DNA from: an uncultured Coxiella sp.
GTDB taxonomy: Bacteria > Pseudomonadota > Gammaproteobacteria > Coxiellales > Coxiellaceae
Reading direction: 5' to 3'
Assembly (NCBI GenBank): GCA_902623005.1
Contig: CACNSC010000009.1
Location: 1 to 64,000, forward strand
DNA length: 64,000 bases
Both the position numbers and the translations under genes were made by a program. A model generated the notes under the pieces. The model saw only the letters and a list, made by a program, of their open reading frames with translations, was not told the DNA's origin and did not search any database. Each line of letters begins with the position of its first letter. The first letter of the stretch is position 1. This document shows, in pieces, positions 39,333 through 49,836 of the stretch.

Positions 39333-39802
39333 AGGTAACTCTCCAAAGAACCGTACTGGCATTGACGCATTGCCTCATAGGCGATGACGGCGGTCGCATT
39401 CGATAGGTTTAAGCTTCGGCTGGTGGCAAGCATCGGAATACGAATTTTTTGAGAGGTGGGGAATTGCTCGAGTAGAGTTTCAGGTAAACCTCGACTTTCT
39501 GGTCCTAGTAGAAAAATATCACCAGGACGATATTGTGGTGCAGAATGAGCTTGTCTGGCTTTTGTCGTACACAGGAATAGACGATCGGTATTGATCTGCT
39601 GAAGAAAATCGGTGATGTCTTTGTGCTCTCTGATGTTGGCATACTCTTTGTAGTCTAGACCTGCGCGACGGCAGGTCTTGTCGTTGAGTGAGAAGCCAAG
39701 CGGATGAATCAAATGAAGTTGGTTGCCGGAGTTCGCGCACAGACGAATGATATTGCCGGTGTTCGGCGGAATCTCGGGTTCGAATAATGCAATGTGGAAC
39801 AT
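39329..39802 (-). CDS. trmL: tRNA (cytidine(34)-2'-O)-methyltransferase TrmL
   Basis: 157 aa, matching the E. coli TrmL size. A SPOUT enzyme that 2'-O-methylates the wobble base of tRNA-Leu. Family marks are MFHIALFEPEIPPNTGNIIRLCAN at the start, FLLGPESRGLP, and the knotted C-terminal region IRIPMLATSRSLNLSNATAVIAYEA. AGGA precedes the ATG. It is the first gene of a two-gene minus-strand unit with the thioesterase. The F-box micro-ORF lies upstream on the same strand. Confidence 0.96.
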   Translation of the reverse strand: MFHIALFEPEIPPNTGNIIRLCANSGNQLHLIHPLGFSLNDKTCRRAGLDYKEYANIREHKDITDFLQQINTDRLFLCTTKARQAHSAPQYRPGDIFLLGPESRGLPETLLEQFPTSQKIRIPMLATSRSLNLSNATAVIAYEAMRQCQYGSLESYL

Positions 39803-39868
39803 GATAATCCTAGTGCGCTAAAAAAGCGCATCATTCCACAGTTTGTATTACTAGGCAATTGCTTGCCT

Positions 39869-39997
39869 CTAGACTTCCGTGACTTTCTGTTGGCTGTTAT
39901 ACCAAGTGTCATGCACAACTTTAGCAGTGATAAAGTCGTTGGCGCGCAGGTGCTTATAAACTTGTTGCTTGAGCTCGTTGGGAAGATCTGAGTACAT
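39869..39997 (-). CDS. 42-residue F-box-like protein
   Basis: A short frame with ATG at 39997, preceded at 7 bases by GGAGAT. Its first 36 residues follow the eukaryotic F-box pattern almost position by position: S-D-L-P-N-E-L at residues 3-9, V13, H16-L17, D21-F22, V27-V28 and W32. F-box domains bind Skp1 in ubiquitin ligases; bacteria that carry them (Legionella, Ralstonia, Agrobacterium) use them as translocated effectors. Here the domain is nearly the whole protein, with no visible substrate-binding partner domain, so it may be a free-standing F-box, a truncated effector, or a decoy. A TTGAAA-18 bp-TATACT promoter-like pair lies just upstream. The stop is followed by a short GGCAA-loop-TTGCC hairpin. 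Coding status rests on the RBS and motif. Confidence 0.55.
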   Translation of the reverse strand: MYSDLPNELKQQVYKHLRANDFITAKVVHDTWYNSQQKVTEV

Positions 39998-40222
39998 GAT
40001 ATTATCTCCAGTATAAAATTTTGTATAAAACAATTTCAAAAGAAACAGTATAGGCCTTGAGTTGATGTTCGCGTGTAAGCTATTTGCTGCAGCCTGCTAT
40101 GGAGAACGGCCATAAAATTGTTGGTTTTTAGCGCAAGATCAGATCTTATCTAACAAAAATTTGTCATTATTTTGTCAAAGTTCAATACTTTGTAAATTGT
40201 GGTGAATCAAGGGCTTTTTTTT

Positions 40223-40250
40223 TTGACTTTAGGTGATACAGGTCTATAAT
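40223..40250 (+). promoter_or_regulatory. sigma-70 promoter for the sdh-suc operon
   Basis: TTGACT at 40223-40228 and a perfect TATAAT at 40245-40250, with a 16-bp spacer, lie 70 bp upstream of sdhC. A strong AAGGAGG ribosome-binding site (from 40310) is 4 bases before the ATG. Confidence 0.8.
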
Positions 40251-40320
40251 TCCTGTGAAATACTGATTTATTTTTGATCACTCGTGTAAGCGATAACATA
40301 CAATCCAATAAGGAGGCTGC

Positions 40321-40692
40321 ATGCAACCTAGGCCTGTGAATCATAATCCGCTCAAGTATAAATTTCCCATTACAGCTATCGCGTCAATTGGCCATCGTAT
40401 CTCCGGTATTTTGTTGTTCATTGCAATTCCATTTGCATTGGCTGCGTTGCCATCACTGAAAGGTACAGAAGAAAATTTTAACCAACTTGCCAGTAGCGTC
40501 TCTGGCATCGGTGGCATTTTACTATGGTTATTTCTCGGCGCGCTGTTCTATCATTTACTAGCCGGTATCCGCCACCTGATCATGGATTGCGGTATCGGTG
40601 AAACAAAGCAGGTCGCCAAGGTGACAGCTTGGGGATTGTTGTTGTGTGAGGCACTATTGTTAATCGCTATCGGAGTCTTGATATGGGTTTGA
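40321..40692 (+). CDS. sdhC: Succinate dehydrogenase cytochrome b556 subunit
   Basis: 123 aa with three membrane helices. SdhC and SdhD anchor the SdhAB catalytic pair and carry haem b and the quinone site. SIGHRISGILL (S22, R26 at the quinone pocket) and FYHLLAGIRHLIMDCG with the likely haem ligand H85 are visible. First gene of the sdhCDAB-sucABCD cluster, with its own strong promoter and an excellent ribosome-binding site; overlaps sdhD by 10 bp. Confidence 0.97.
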   Translation: MQPRPVNHNPLKYKFPITAIASIGHRISGILLFIAIPFALAALPSLKGTEENFNQLASSVSGIGGILLWLFLGALFYHLLAGIRHLIMDCGIGETKQVAKVTAWGLLLCEALLLIAIGVLIWV

Positions 40693-41024
40693 AAAAGAAT
40701 CATCGTGGGTTTCATGATTGGCTAGTCCAGCGAAGCTCTGCAATTGTCATTAGTTTGTATTCACTGTGGATACTTATATATTGTATCGCTCACATCGGCG
40801 ATTTACATACCTTTGTCTTTTGGAATAACTTGGTCTCTGGTTTTTTCTTTAAGGCCACTACTCTAGTCGTTCTGATTACTATTCTTGCGCATTCATCAAT
40901 AGGTCTGTGGACTGTAGTTACTGATTACATTCCACGCGGTTTTCTATCAACACTGTTTATTATGGTTATTACAGCGTTGTTAATTATCTATTTACTTTGG
41001 GGTTTTTACGCCATCATTGTTTGA
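40683..41024 (+). CDS. sdhD: Succinate dehydrogenase membrane anchor subunit
   Basis: 113 aa, three membrane helices. HDWLVQRSSAIVISLYSLW is the SdhD start signature, and VVTDYIP at about 78-84 holds the Asp-Tyr pair (D81, Y82) that corresponds to the quinone-site Asp82-Tyr83 of E. coli. The start overlaps the end of sdhC. Confidence 0.96.
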   Translation: MGLKKNHRGFHDWLVQRSSAIVISLYSLWILIYCIAHIGDLHTFVFWNNLVSGFFFKATTLVVLITILAHSSIGLWTVVTDYIPRGFLSTLFIMVITALLIIYLLWGFYAIIV

Positions 41025-41061
41025 TCATGAGGGTATTCAGTCATTTTAAGAGGTAACGTAC

Positions 41062-42822
41062 ATGACTATTCCAGTTAAAGAATTCGATGCAGTAATTGTT
41101 GGTGCTGGTGGCGCGGGTATGAGAGCCGCCCTTGAGCTTGCAAAGTCTGACAGTAATGTTGCTGTTATCTCTAAGGTCTATCCCACTCGATCCCACACAG
41201 TTTCAGCTCAAGGCGGAATCGCCGCAGCATTAGGTAACGTCATGGAGGACAAATGGGAATGGCACATGTATGACTGTGTCATGGGAGCAGATTCTTTAGG
41301 TGATCAAGATGCAATTGAATATATGTGTCAGAATGCGCCACCAGCGATCATTGAGCTTGAGCACATGGGTATGCCATTCTCTCGATTAGAGAACGGCAAG
41401 ATCTACCAACGTGCATTCGGCGGACACACCATTAATTTTGGTCAAGAGATCGGTCGTCGCACCTGTGCGGCAGCGGATCGTACCGGTCACGCGATGCTGC
41501 ATGTTCTGTTTCAGCAGAATATCCAAGCCAACACCAATTTCTTTGATGAATGGTTTGTGCTAGACCTAGTGCATGCCGAGAATGGTGGGATTGCTGGCGT
41601 CATCGCAATTTGTATGGAAACCTCTGAAGTCGTTTTCTTTAAATCAAAAGCAACTGTTCTAGCCACCGGTGGTGGTGGTCGTATCTTTAGAAGCACGACT
41701 AACGCCTACATCAATACAGGTGATGGCATGGGGCTTGTATTAAGAGCGGGATTACCTTTACAAGATATGGAGTTCTGGCAGTTTCATCCTACAGGTCTAT
41801 ACGGTACAGGTTGCTTGATGACAGAAGGTTGTCGCGGTGAAGGTGGCTACCTAATCAATAAAAATGGTGAGCGTTACATGGAGCGCTATTCACCTCACCT
41901 GAAAGATTTGGACTGTCGCGACTTTGTCTCTCGCTCGTCACTGGAAGAAATTGCTGCGGGTAATGGTTGTGGTCCTAAGCAAGATCACGTCTTATTGAAA
42001 CTGGATCATCTAGGCGAAGATGTTTTGAACGAACGTTTACCCGGGATTTTGGAAATCGCGCGAGTTTTTGCCAACGTTGACCCGGTCAAAGAGCCTGTAC
42101 CTGTGTTGCCAACCTGCCACTATCAAATGGGAGGTATTCCCACAACATTCAATGGAGAGGTGTTGACTGTTGACAAGAACGGTAAAGACCAAGTTATTCC
42201 CGGATTATTCGCTGCCGGTGAATGTGCCTGTGTTTCTGTGCATGGCGCCAATCGATTAGGCACCAACTCTTTATTGGATTTAGTGGTATTTGGTCGTTCT
42301 GTTGGTTTGTTCCTCAAAGATAAAATTAAGAATGACTATGATTATTCGCAAGAAGATTCTGCTGCGATCGATGCTGCAATGTCACGTCTCAATCGCTGGC
42401 GTGATCCATCCAATACAGAAGATCCGTATGAGATTCGTGCGCGTATTAAAGATATCATGCAAGAAAGTTTTGGTGTGTTCCGTGATTATGAGCCTATGAA
42501 AAAAGGTCTGGAGGAACTTGAGGAATTAGAGCAACGTCTACAAAAAGCAAAGCTGCATGATACTTCCAAGGTATTCAATACCACACAATTTGAGATGTTT
42601 GAGCTGGATAACATGATGGCAACAGCGCTTGCGACTGCTCGTTCTTCATTTCACCGCACGGAGAGTCGTGGTGCGCATTCTCGAATTGATTTTCCTGATC
42701 GTGATGACAAACATTGGTTACATCACACTGTCTATTTTGATGATAAGCGCTTTACCAAGCGCGAGGTCAATATGCAACCCAAAGACATCGAGCCATTTCC
42801 AGTCAAGGAAAGAGAACATTAA
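41062..42822 (+). CDS. sdhA: Succinate dehydrogenase flavoprotein subunit
   Basis: 586 aa. Oxidises succinate to fumarate. The FAD-binding start [17 protein letters not shown], the covalent FAD histidine H45 in [12 protein letters not shown], and the substrate-binding and catalytic [23 protein letters not shown] and capping-domain residues are all present. C-terminus ends with the usual basic/His-rich region. It follows sdhD by 37 bp. Confidence 0.99.
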   Translation: MTIPVKEFDAVIVGAGGAGMRAALELAKSDSNVAVISKVYPTRSHTVSAQGGIAAALGNVMEDKWEWHMYDCVMGADSLGDQDAIEYMCQNAPPAIIELEHMGMPFSRLENGKIYQRAFGGHTINFGQEIGRRTCAAADRTGHAMLHVLFQQNIQANTNFFDEWFVLDLVHAENGGIAGVIAICMETSEVVFFKSKATVLATGGGGRIFRSTTNAYINTGDGMGLVLRAGLPLQDMEFWQFHPTGLYGTGCLMTEGCRGEGGYLINKNGERYMERYSPHLKDLDCRDFVSRSSLEEIAAGNGCGPKQDHVLLKLDHLGEDVLNERLPGILEIARVFANVDPVKEPVPVLPTCHYQMGGIPTTFNGEVLTVDKNGKDQVIPGLFAAGECACVSVHGANRLGTNSLLDLVVFGRSVGLFLKDKIKNDYDYSQEDSAAIDAAMSRLNRWRDPSNTEDPYEIRARIKDIMQESFGVFRDYEPMKKGLEELEELEQRLQKAKLHDTSKVFNTTQFEMFELDNMMATALATARSSFHRTESRGAHSRIDFPDRDDKHWLHHTVYFDDKRFTKREVNMQPKDIEPFPVKEREH

Positions 42823-42837
42823 TTAAGGGGTGTTGTT

Positions 42838-43566
42838 ATGAGAGAAAGTAGTCGACAACTGATTTTTCAAATCTACCGGTTTGATCCTGAGCAAGAAAAA
42901 AAGCCAGAGATGAAGATCTATAACGTTAATACCCGTGATTTTGAGGGTGAAATGCTACTTCATGCGGTAGAGCACATTAAAGAAGCGCTTGACCCAACAT
43001 TAGGCTTTCGTCGTTCGTGTCGCGAAGGCGTTTGTGGCTCTGATGGTATGAATATTAATGGCCAAAATGGTTTAGCGTGCGTCACTAAGTTAGTTGATCT
43101 ACCCGATCGTATTACCTTGCAGCCGTTACCTGGCTTGCCGGTCATTAAAGACCTGATTGTCGATATGGAAGGATTTTTTGCTCACTACAAGTCAGTTCAA
43201 CCTTACCTTAAAAATGATATGCCACCACCACAAGAGGAACGGTTACAAACACCTGAGCAACGTGCCAAATTAGACGGGCTTTATGAATGTATTCTCTGTG
43301 CCTGTTGCACCAGCTCCTGTCCATCCTTCTGGTGGAACCCGGATAAATTTTACGGTCCTGCAGCATTGTTGGCATCGTATCGCTTCATTGCAGACTCTCG
43401 AGATACTGCTGATGATGAGCGTTTGGAAGATTTCAAGGATCCTTGGAAAGTCAATCGTTGTCGTACGATTATGAACTGTACCAGTGCCTGTCCGAAGAGC
43501 CTTAATCCAACCCATGCGATTGGTAAAATAAAGCAAAAAATGTTAACCCACACTTTTAAGAAATGA
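42838..43566 (+). CDS. sdhB: Succinate dehydrogenase iron-sulfur subunit
   Basis: 242 aa. The [2Fe-2S] site is CREGVCGSDG (C61, C66, with Asp69 in place of one Cys as in E. coli) plus C81; the [4Fe-4S] and [3Fe-4S] sites are in CILCACCTSSCPSFWW and CRTIMNCTSACPKSLNP. Passes electrons from SdhA to the quinone. The N-terminus is preceded by ~15 bp after sdhA. Confidence 0.98.
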   Translation: MRESSRQLIFQIYRFDPEQEKKPEMKIYNVNTRDFEGEMLLHAVEHIKEALDPTLGFRRSCREGVCGSDGMNINGQNGLACVTKLVDLPDRITLQPLPGLPVIKDLIVDMEGFFAHYKSVQPYLKNDMPPPQEERLQTPEQRAKLDGLYECILCACCTSSCPSFWWNPDKFYGPAALLASYRFIADSRDTADDERLEDFKDPWKVNRCRTIMNCTSACPKSLNPTHAIGKIKQKMLTHTFKK

Positions 43567-43576
43567 GTTCTTAAGC

Positions 43577-46426
43577 ATGAAAGCAAAGCAAGTCCGATCA
43601 ACGGCAGAGTTTGGTCAATCCTCATATTTGTCTGGCGAAAATGATTATATTGAATCCTTGTATGAGGATTTTTTATTTGATCCCATGAGTGTCGATGATG
43701 ACTGGCGTCGGTATTTTGAATCTATCAATAATCAATCATCTTCAGACGTTTCTCATGCCGAAATTCGTCACCGTATCAAGCAAGCTTCGGCTCATCCTGG
43801 GGGTTACGTACAAGCTGCAGCGAGCGAAGGTCAAGAATCAGTTGATAATTTAATCAACGCATTTCGAAACTTTGGTCGCTTCCAAGCAAATTTGGATCCA
43901 CTTGGTGCCGGAGCTTATTATAAAGAAGACCAACGTTTAACGCTCAAGTATCACCAACTCAATGATGCTGATCTAACAAAGACTTTTTCCACTCGTAATG
44001 TTTTGCCCAAAGAAAAGGCAACATTATCTGAAATATGGACAGCTTTAAATACGATTTATTGTGGCACGGTTGGTGTCGAAGTGATGCATCTTGAATCAGA
44101 TATTGAACAGCAATGGCTAATTGAACAGATAGAGAGTCCCGACTTCTATAAAGATTTTGATAATGAAAAATTAATTAGGATTTGGGAAGCGTTATCACTC
44201 TCTGAGGATTTCGAGAAATATTTGGATGTTAAATACCCTGGGCAAAAGCGTTTTTCATTGGAAGGCTTAGAGACAGTCATCCCCATGTTGCATGAGCTAA
44301 CTCACGAAGCTAAATCGCATGGATTTGAAGAAGTTAAAATCGGGATGGCTCATCGCGGCCGTCTCAATGTTCTGGTTAACGTACTTGGTCAGCCACCACG
44401 TGCGCTATACCAAATTTTTGATGGTAATGTTGAGCACGGCAACTTATCCGGTGACGTCAAATATCATCAAGGTTATTCCAGTGACGTGGTTACTCCGTCA
44501 GGCTCTATTCATCTATCCATGATGTTTAATCCATCTCATCTTGAATTTGTTAATCCTGTTGCTATGGGCGCAGCTCGTGCAAAGCAAGATTGTTTCAAAG
44601 ATAAAATTGAATCGGACTATACCTTACTCGTGCTGTTACACGGCGATGCTGCTTTTGTGGGGCAGGGCGTTGTTGCTGAATCACTGAACATGTCAAAAAC
44701 ACGCGCATATGATATCGGTGGTACCATCCATATCATTACTAATAACCAAGTCGGTTTTACTACCCATAATAGTCATGATTCAAGAACATCGTTTTATTGT
44801 ACAGGTCCGGCAAAAGCGATTGATGCACCAATCTTTCACGTTAATGCCGATGATCCTATTATGGCAGTTAAGTTATTGCGCTTAGCTTTCCAGTACAGAC
44901 AACGTTTTGAAAAAGACGTTGTGATTGATTTGATCGGTTTTAGGCGCCATGGCCATCAAGAGGTCGATGAACCCAGAACGACTCAGCCTATGATGTATAA
45001 ATTAGTTGATCAGCATCCAGGAATACGATCTTTATTTTCTAATAAGTTGATCAAAGCTAATATCATTTCAGAGTCAATGGTAGACGAGAAGCATAATAAG
45101 ACTCGCGATCGTTTAGATTCAGGTGAATCATTAATTGACACGGTTCCCAACAGGCCATCGGCAGATTTTGAAATCAATTGGGCGCCTTATTTTCATCAAG
45201 AATGGGACACGCACGCAGATACTACTGTTGCTCAAGATGCGTTACATTCTTTGGGCGAAGCGCTCTCGCAATTACCTGACAATTTCTCGTTGCATCGCAA
45301 TGTTAAAAAGATCATGGATTCACGTTTAGCAATGTCGAAAGGTGAGATGGCATTAGATTGGGGTATGGGTGAAACCCTAGCTTATGCGTCTTTGCTTAAA
45401 GATGGGTTTGACGTTCGTTTGGTTGGTGAGGATGCGCGTCGCGGTACTTTTTTTCATCGTCATGCCACTGTGTTTGATCAAAATGATGGGCTTGAGTATT
45501 CACCGCTACTGAAACTTGCAGAAAATTGTAACGTTTCATTTACCAACTGCGATTCAATGCTGTCTGAAACCGGGGCGTTAGGTTTTGAATACGGTTATTC
45601 AATGACAAACCCAAAAGCTCTAGTGCTCTGGGAAGCGCAATTTGGTGATTTTGCGAATGTGGCACAAGTGATTATCGATCAGTTTATTTCTTCTGCGTGG
45701 CAAAAATGGCAGCGTTTAAGCGGTCTAGTCATGTTATTGCCGCACGGTTATGAGGGTATGGGCCCAGAGCATTCATCAGCACGTCTTGAGCGTTATTTGC
45801 AATTGTCGGCCCAGGGTAATTTACAAGTCTGTGTGCCCACAACACCGTCTCAAATTTTTCATTTGCTTCGACGTCAAATGATTCGCTCTTACCGAGTGCC
45901 ACTGATTGTGATGACACCAAAGAGTTTATTGCGTCACAAGCTCGCAGTTTCCTCCTTGACGGATCTATCTCAAGGCCATTTTTATCCAGTCTTGCCTGAG
46001 ATTGATCAACAAGATAAATCAGCAGTGACACGCTTAATTGTATGCAGTGGTAAGGTGTATTATGAATTGCTTCAAAAACGCAGAGAGCATGAACTCAATC
46101 ATATTGCTATCGTTAGAGTCGAACAGTTGTACCCTTTTCCATATGACGACATAAAAAAACTTTTGGATGAATATCCTAACCTTAAAGAGCTTGAATGGTG
46201 TCAGGAAGAACCAAAAAATCAGGGTGCGTGGTTCCTAGTCAGAAGCCGATTCGAAAAATTTTTATCGTCCAACGTGCGATTAGTTTATTCATGCCGTGTC
46301 CCGATGGCTGCACCATCTGCAGGGCATGCAGCAATGTTTAAAAAACATCAAGCTGAAGTCATTAATCGGGCGTTGAGTTTGGAAGGATTTGAGCCGCACG
46401 TTGTTGGCTCAATGCAAGGCGAATAA
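43577..46426 (+). CDS. sucA: 2-oxoglutarate dehydrogenase E1 component
   Basis: 949 aa, slightly longer than E. coli SucA (933). Decarboxylates 2-oxoglutarate on thiamine diphosphate and transfers the succinyl group to SucB. The N-terminal YIESLYEDFLFDPMSVDDDWRRYF segment binds SucB; KIGMAHRGRLNVLVNVL, LHGDAAFVGQGVVAESLN and TNNQVGFTTH line the ThDP site; DSMLSETGALGFEYGYS lies in the pyrimidine-binding half. Only 10 bp after sdhB, so transcribed with the sdh genes. Confidence 0.99.
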   Translation: MKAKQVRSTAEFGQSSYLSGENDYIESLYEDFLFDPMSVDDDWRRYFESINNQSSSDVSHAEIRHRIKQASAHPGGYVQAAASEGQESVDNLINAFRNFGRFQANLDPLGAGAYYKEDQRLTLKYHQLNDADLTKTFSTRNVLPKEKATLSEIWTALNTIYCGTVGVEVMHLESDIEQQWLIEQIESPDFYKDFDNEKLIRIWEALSLSEDFEKYLDVKYPGQKRFSLEGLETVIPMLHELTHEAKSHGFEEVKIGMAHRGRLNVLVNVLGQPPRALYQIFDGNVEHGNLSGDVKYHQGYSSDVVTPSGSIHLSMMFNPSHLEFVNPVAMGAARAKQDCFKDKIESDYTLLVLLHGDAAFVGQGVVAESLNMSKTRAYDIGGTIHIITNNQVGFTTHNSHDSRTSFYCTGPAKAIDAPIFHVNADDPIMAVKLLRLAFQYRQRFEKDVVIDLIGFRRHGHQEVDEPRTTQPMMYKLVDQHPGIRSLFSNKLIKANIISESMVDEKHNKTRDRLDSGESLIDTVPNRPSADFEINWAPYFHQEWDTHADTTVAQDALHSLGEALSQLPDNFSLHRNVKKIMDSRLAMSKGEMALDWGMGETLAYASLLKDGFDVRLVGEDARRGTFFHRHATVFDQNDGLEYSPLLKLAENCNVSFTNCDSMLSETGALGFEYGYSMTNPKALVLWEAQFGDFANVAQVIIDQFISSAWQKWQRLSGLVMLLPHGYEGMGPEHSSARLERYLQLSAQGNLQVCVPTTPSQIFHLLRRQMIRSYRVPLIVMTPKSLLRHKLAVSSLTDLSQGHFYPVLPEIDQQDKSAVTRLIVCSGKVYYELLQKRREHELNHIAIVRVEQLYPFPYDDIKKLLDEYPNLKELEWCQEEPKNQGAWFLVRSRFEKFLSSNVRLVYSCRVPMAAPSAGHAAMFKKHQAEVINRALSLEGFEPHVVGSMQGE

Positions 46427-46466
46427 TATTGAATAGATTAAGTGTAATTTTAAAAGAGGAAAGAAA

Positions 46467-47654
46467 ATGAGTATTGAGATCAAAGTCCCAGCATTACCTG
46501 AGTCGGTGGCTGATGCCAATGTTGCTAAGTGGTATAAAAAAGCCGGTGACCCAGTTGCAAGGGATGAGAACTTAGTTGATCTAGAAACCGATAAAATTAT
46601 GCTTGAAGTGCCTGCGCCGCAGTCAGGTGTTTTAAAAGAGATATTTCATACAGAAGGTGAAACTGTCACTGCCGATCAAGTACTGGCAATGATTGAAGAG
46701 GGTGAGGTAGCTGCTGAACCCGCTGCGACAGAGTCGACGCCGACTGAGGATGCGGTGCAGCAAACACAATCAACAGCCCAAGTTGCTCCAGCGCAGCAAG
46801 CGTCTGATTCTCAGCCATCATTGAGTCCCTCGGCACGTCGTGCTGCTGCAGAAACTGGTGTCGATGTGTCTCAGGTGTCGGGCACTGGAAGAGACGGTCG
46901 TATTACGCGCGAAGACGTGCTTGCCACTGAGTCTAAACCAACTGTTACTGGTCTTCGTGCTGAAGAGCGTGTTGCGATGTCTCGTCTGCGTGCACGTGTT
47001 GCTGAACGCTTGGTCGAGGTGCAACAGAGTGCTGCGATATTAACGACTTTTAATGAAGTCAATATGAAGCCAGTAATGGATCTGCGTAACAAATATAAAG
47101 AGGCGTTTGAAAAAACTCATGGTGTAAGACTCGGCTTTATGTCTTTTTTCACAAAAGCTGCTGTCGAGGCCTTGAAGCGTTTCCCGGCGGTTAATGCTTC
47201 CATCGATGGATCTGATATTATTTATCATCACTTCTATGATGTCGGTATTGCGATCGGTAGTGAGCGCGGATTAGTGGTGCCGATTTTGCGAAACACGGAA
47301 AATATGTCGATGGCTGATATCGAGCAGGGGATTCGTGATTATGCTGGTAAAGCGAAATCTGGCAAGATTGCACTAGAAGACATGCAAGGTGGAACTTTTA
47401 CCATTACCAATGGTGGTGTATTTGGTTCAATGCTATCAACGCCAATTATCAATCCACCACAAACTGCAATCCTAGGCATGCATAACATTGTAGAGCGTCC
47501 TATTGTTGAAAATGGTGAGATCGTTGCGCGCCCTGTGATGTATTTGGCACTATCATACGACCACCGAGTCATCGATGGTCGTGAGTCGGTATTATTCTTG
47601 AAAACGATCAAAGATTTAATCGAAGATCCCTCACGTTTGTTGCTCGCGGTATAA
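46467..47654 (+). CDS. sucB: Dihydrolipoyllysine succinyltransferase (2-oxoglutarate dehydrogenase E2)
   Basis: 395 aa. One N-terminal lipoyl domain with the lipoylated K43 in [12 protein letters not shown], an Ala/Pro/Gln-rich linker, the peripheral subunit-binding domain ([31 protein letters not shown]), and the catalytic core ending in [14 protein letters not shown] with the active His near 367. AGAGGAAAG precedes the ATG. It is followed by a strong terminator, so the operon may end or be attenuated here. Confidence 0.99.
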   Translation: MSIEIKVPALPESVADANVAKWYKKAGDPVARDENLVDLETDKIMLEVPAPQSGVLKEIFHTEGETVTADQVLAMIEEGEVAAEPAATESTPTEDAVQQTQSTAQVAPAQQASDSQPSLSPSARRAAAETGVDVSQVSGTGRDGRITREDVLATESKPTVTGLRAEERVAMSRLRARVAERLVEVQQSAAILTTFNEVNMKPVMDLRNKYKEAFEKTHGVRLGFMSFFTKAAVEALKRFPAVNASIDGSDIIYHHFYDVGIAIGSERGLVVPILRNTENMSMADIEQGIRDYAGKAKSGKIALEDMQGGTFTITNGGVFGSMLSTPIINPPQTAILGMHNIVERPIVENGEIVARPVMYLALSYDHRVIDGRESVLFLKTIKDLIEDPSRLLLAV

Positions 47655-47672
47655 CGAATTTTTTTAGGTGTG

Positions 47673-47706
47673 CCACTAATGAGCTTATGCTCGTTAGTGG
47701 TTTTTT
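47673..47706 (+). terminator. Intrinsic terminator between sucB and sucC
   Basis: A 12-bp stem ccactaatgagc / gctcgttagtgg (one G-U pair) with a ttat loop and a TTTTTT run lies 18 bases after the sucB stop. It would cut or attenuate sucCD relative to sdhCDAB-sucAB. Confidence 0.88.
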
Positions 47707-47733
47707 ATAATTAACATTCAGTAGAGAGATAAT

Positions 47734-48894
47734 ATGAATTTACATGAATATCAAGCTAAGGCGTTGTTGCAAAAGTACGGTGTAGTGACTCCTAAGAGTG
47801 AAGTCATTTCGACGCCAGAAGAGGCTATTAGTGCAGCTAACCAATTAGGCGGTGATACATTTGTTGTTAAAGCTCAAGTGCATGCCGGTGGTCGAGGTAA
47901 AGCCGGTGGTGTCAAAATAGTAAAAGGTAAAGACGCGCTTTTAGAGGCTGTTAAGTCTTTGTTGGGTACACGCTTGGTTACATTCCAAACCGATGAGCAC
48001 GGCCAACCGGTCAATCAATTGCTGATTGAAGAGCCCTCAGATATCGATCGTGAACTATACCTTGGTGCGGTAGTGGATAGAGCTACGCAGCGTATTGTTT
48101 TCATGGCCTCTACCGAAGGTGGAATGGACATTGAAGAAGTAGCCGAACACACGCCTGAAAAAATTGTCAAAGTGGTGGTTGATCCAACCGTTGGAATGCA
48201 ACCATTCCAATGTCGTCAAATGTTTTTTGCATTAAATCTTGATGTCAGTTTGATGCGTGAATTCACTAAAATTGTCATGGGTTTGTATCAGTTATTTGTT
48301 GAATGCGATCTAGGCTTGATTGAAATCAACCCATTAGTCTTGACCAAAGACGGACGTTTGATTTGTCTGGATGGTAAAATGAACGTTGATGAAAGTGCAT
48401 TGTATCGTCTGCCGAAGATTCGTGACATGCGTGATACCTCGCAAGAAGATGAGCGTGAAACCAAAGCGCATCAGTGGGAGCTTAATTACATTGCTCTAGA
48501 CGGTAAAATTGGTTGCATGGTAAACGGGGCTGGTCTTGCTATGGCAACCATGGACCTAATCAAGCTGTGTGGTGGTGAACCGGCTAACTTTCTTGATGTG
48601 GGCGGTGGCGCAACTCGAGAGCGAGTAACTGAAGCCTTTAAAATCATTGTTTCTGACTCTAATGTTAAAGGTATTTTCGTCAATATCTTTGGTGGTATTG
48701 TGCGTTGTGACCTAATTGCAGACGGTATTATTGCTGCAGTGTCTGATGTTGGTATTGATGTGCCGGTAGTAGTGCGTCTAGAAGGTAACAATGCAGATCT
48801 AGGTGCGAAGAAATTAGCTGATTGTGAATTTAATATCATTCCAGCTGACGGCTTTACTGATGGTGCTAAACGTATCGTCGAATTGGTTAACTAA
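47734..48894 (+). CDS. sucC: Succinyl-CoA synthetase beta subunit
   Basis: 386 aa, an ATP-grasp enzyme. [17 protein letters not shown] start, [18 protein letters not shown] nucleotide-binding loop and [18 protein letters not shown] in the C-terminal half are diagnostic. Makes succinate plus ATP from succinyl-CoA together with SucD. The upstream terminator leaves about 28 bp for a ribosome-binding site (agagag-type); a separate promoter is not obvious. Confidence 0.99.
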   Translation: MNLHEYQAKALLQKYGVVTPKSEVISTPEEAISAANQLGGDTFVVKAQVHAGGRGKAGGVKIVKGKDALLEAVKSLLGTRLVTFQTDEHGQPVNQLLIEEPSDIDRELYLGAVVDRATQRIVFMASTEGGMDIEEVAEHTPEKIVKVVVDPTVGMQPFQCRQMFFALNLDVSLMREFTKIVMGLYQLFVECDLGLIEINPLVLTKDGRLICLDGKMNVDESALYRLPKIRDMRDTSQEDERETKAHQWELNYIALDGKIGCMVNGAGLAMATMDLIKLCGGEPANFLDVGGGATRERVTEAFKIIVSDSNVKGIFVNIFGGIVRCDLIADGIIAAVSDVGIDVPVVVRLEGNNADLGAKKLADCEFNIIPADGFTDGAKRIVELVN

Positions 48895-48908
48895 GAGGGC
48901 TTCAATTC

Positions 48909-49790
48909 ATGAGTATTTTAATTAATAAAGACACGAAAGTAATCTGTCAGGGCTTTACCGGAAAGCAAGGTACTTTGCACTCTGAGCAAGCGATTGCTTA
49001 TGGCACTCAGATGGTTGGTGGTGTGACACCTGGTAAGGGCGGCACTGAGCATTTGGGTTTGCCGGTATTTGATAGCGTGAAAGATGCAGTTGAAGCAACT
49101 GGTGCAACTGCTTCTGTGATCTACGTACCAGCGGCTTTTTGTAAAGATTCTATTATTGAGGCCGTTGATGCTGGTATTGAACTGGTAGTTTGTATTACAG
49201 AAGGTATTCCTGTACTAGACATGATGGCAGTTAAAGCCTACATGCAAAATCACACAGCGCGTTTAATTGGACCTAACTGTCCTGGTGTTATTACGCCTGG
49301 TGAATGTAAAATTGGTATTATGCCTGGCCATATTCATCAGCCCGGTAAGGTCGGTATTGTTTCACGGTCTGGTACGTTAACTTATGAAGCCGTCCATCAA
49401 ACTACAAGTTTGGGTTTTGGTCAGAGTACTTGTGTTGGAATTGGTGGTGATCCGATTCCAGGTACTAGCTTTATTGATGTATTGGCTATGTTTCAAGATG
49501 ATGATCAAACCGAAGCCATTATCATGGTGGGTGAAATTGGTGGTTCAGCCGAAGAAGAAGCTGCGGCATTTATTAAGTCTCACGTAACTAAGCCGGTGGT
49601 TTCATACATTGCGGGTGTCACTGCTCCTCCGGGTAAGCGCATGGGGCATGCAGGTGCCATCATTGCTGGTGGTAAGGGTACGGCAGCAGAGAAGTTTGCT
49701 GCATTAGAAGATGCGGGTGTGCACGTGGTTAAATCACCTGCAGAAATTGGTCAAGGGATAGCGCACGTTATGGGCGTCACCGTCGATTAA
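48909..49790 (+). CDS. sucD: Succinyl-CoA synthetase alpha subunit
   Basis: 293 aa. CoA-binding [19 protein letters not shown] start and the phospho-histidine H247 in [13 protein letters not shown] are visible; [20 protein letters not shown] and the [10 protein letters not shown] loop complete the fold. It follows sucC by 14 bp and closes the TCA gene block. Downstream there is a hairpin without a T-run. Confidence 0.99.
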   Translation: MSILINKDTKVICQGFTGKQGTLHSEQAIAYGTQMVGGVTPGKGGTEHLGLPVFDSVKDAVEATGATASVIYVPAAFCKDSIIEAVDAGIELVVCITEGIPVLDMMAVKAYMQNHTARLIGPNCPGVITPGECKIGIMPGHIHQPGKVGIVSRSGTLTYEAVHQTTSLGFGQSTCVGIGGDPIPGTSFIDVLAMFQDDDQTEAIIMVGEIGGSAEEEAAAFIKSHVTKPVVSYIAGVTAPPGKRMGHAGAIIAGGKGTAAEKFAALEDAGVHVVKSPAEIGQGIAHVMGVTVD

Positions 49791-49803
49791 TCAAAGATCT
49801 GTT

Positions 49804-49836
49804 TTCCCTATGCTGTCATCCGTACGGCATAGGGGA
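49804..49836. other. Hairpin after sucD without U-tract
   Basis: CCCTATGC...GCATAGGG flanks a 13-base centre whose first and last bases can extend pairing. No T-run follows on either strand, so it is not a classic terminator; it could be a Rho-linked 3' stabiliser or a regulatory site. Confidence 0.4.
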
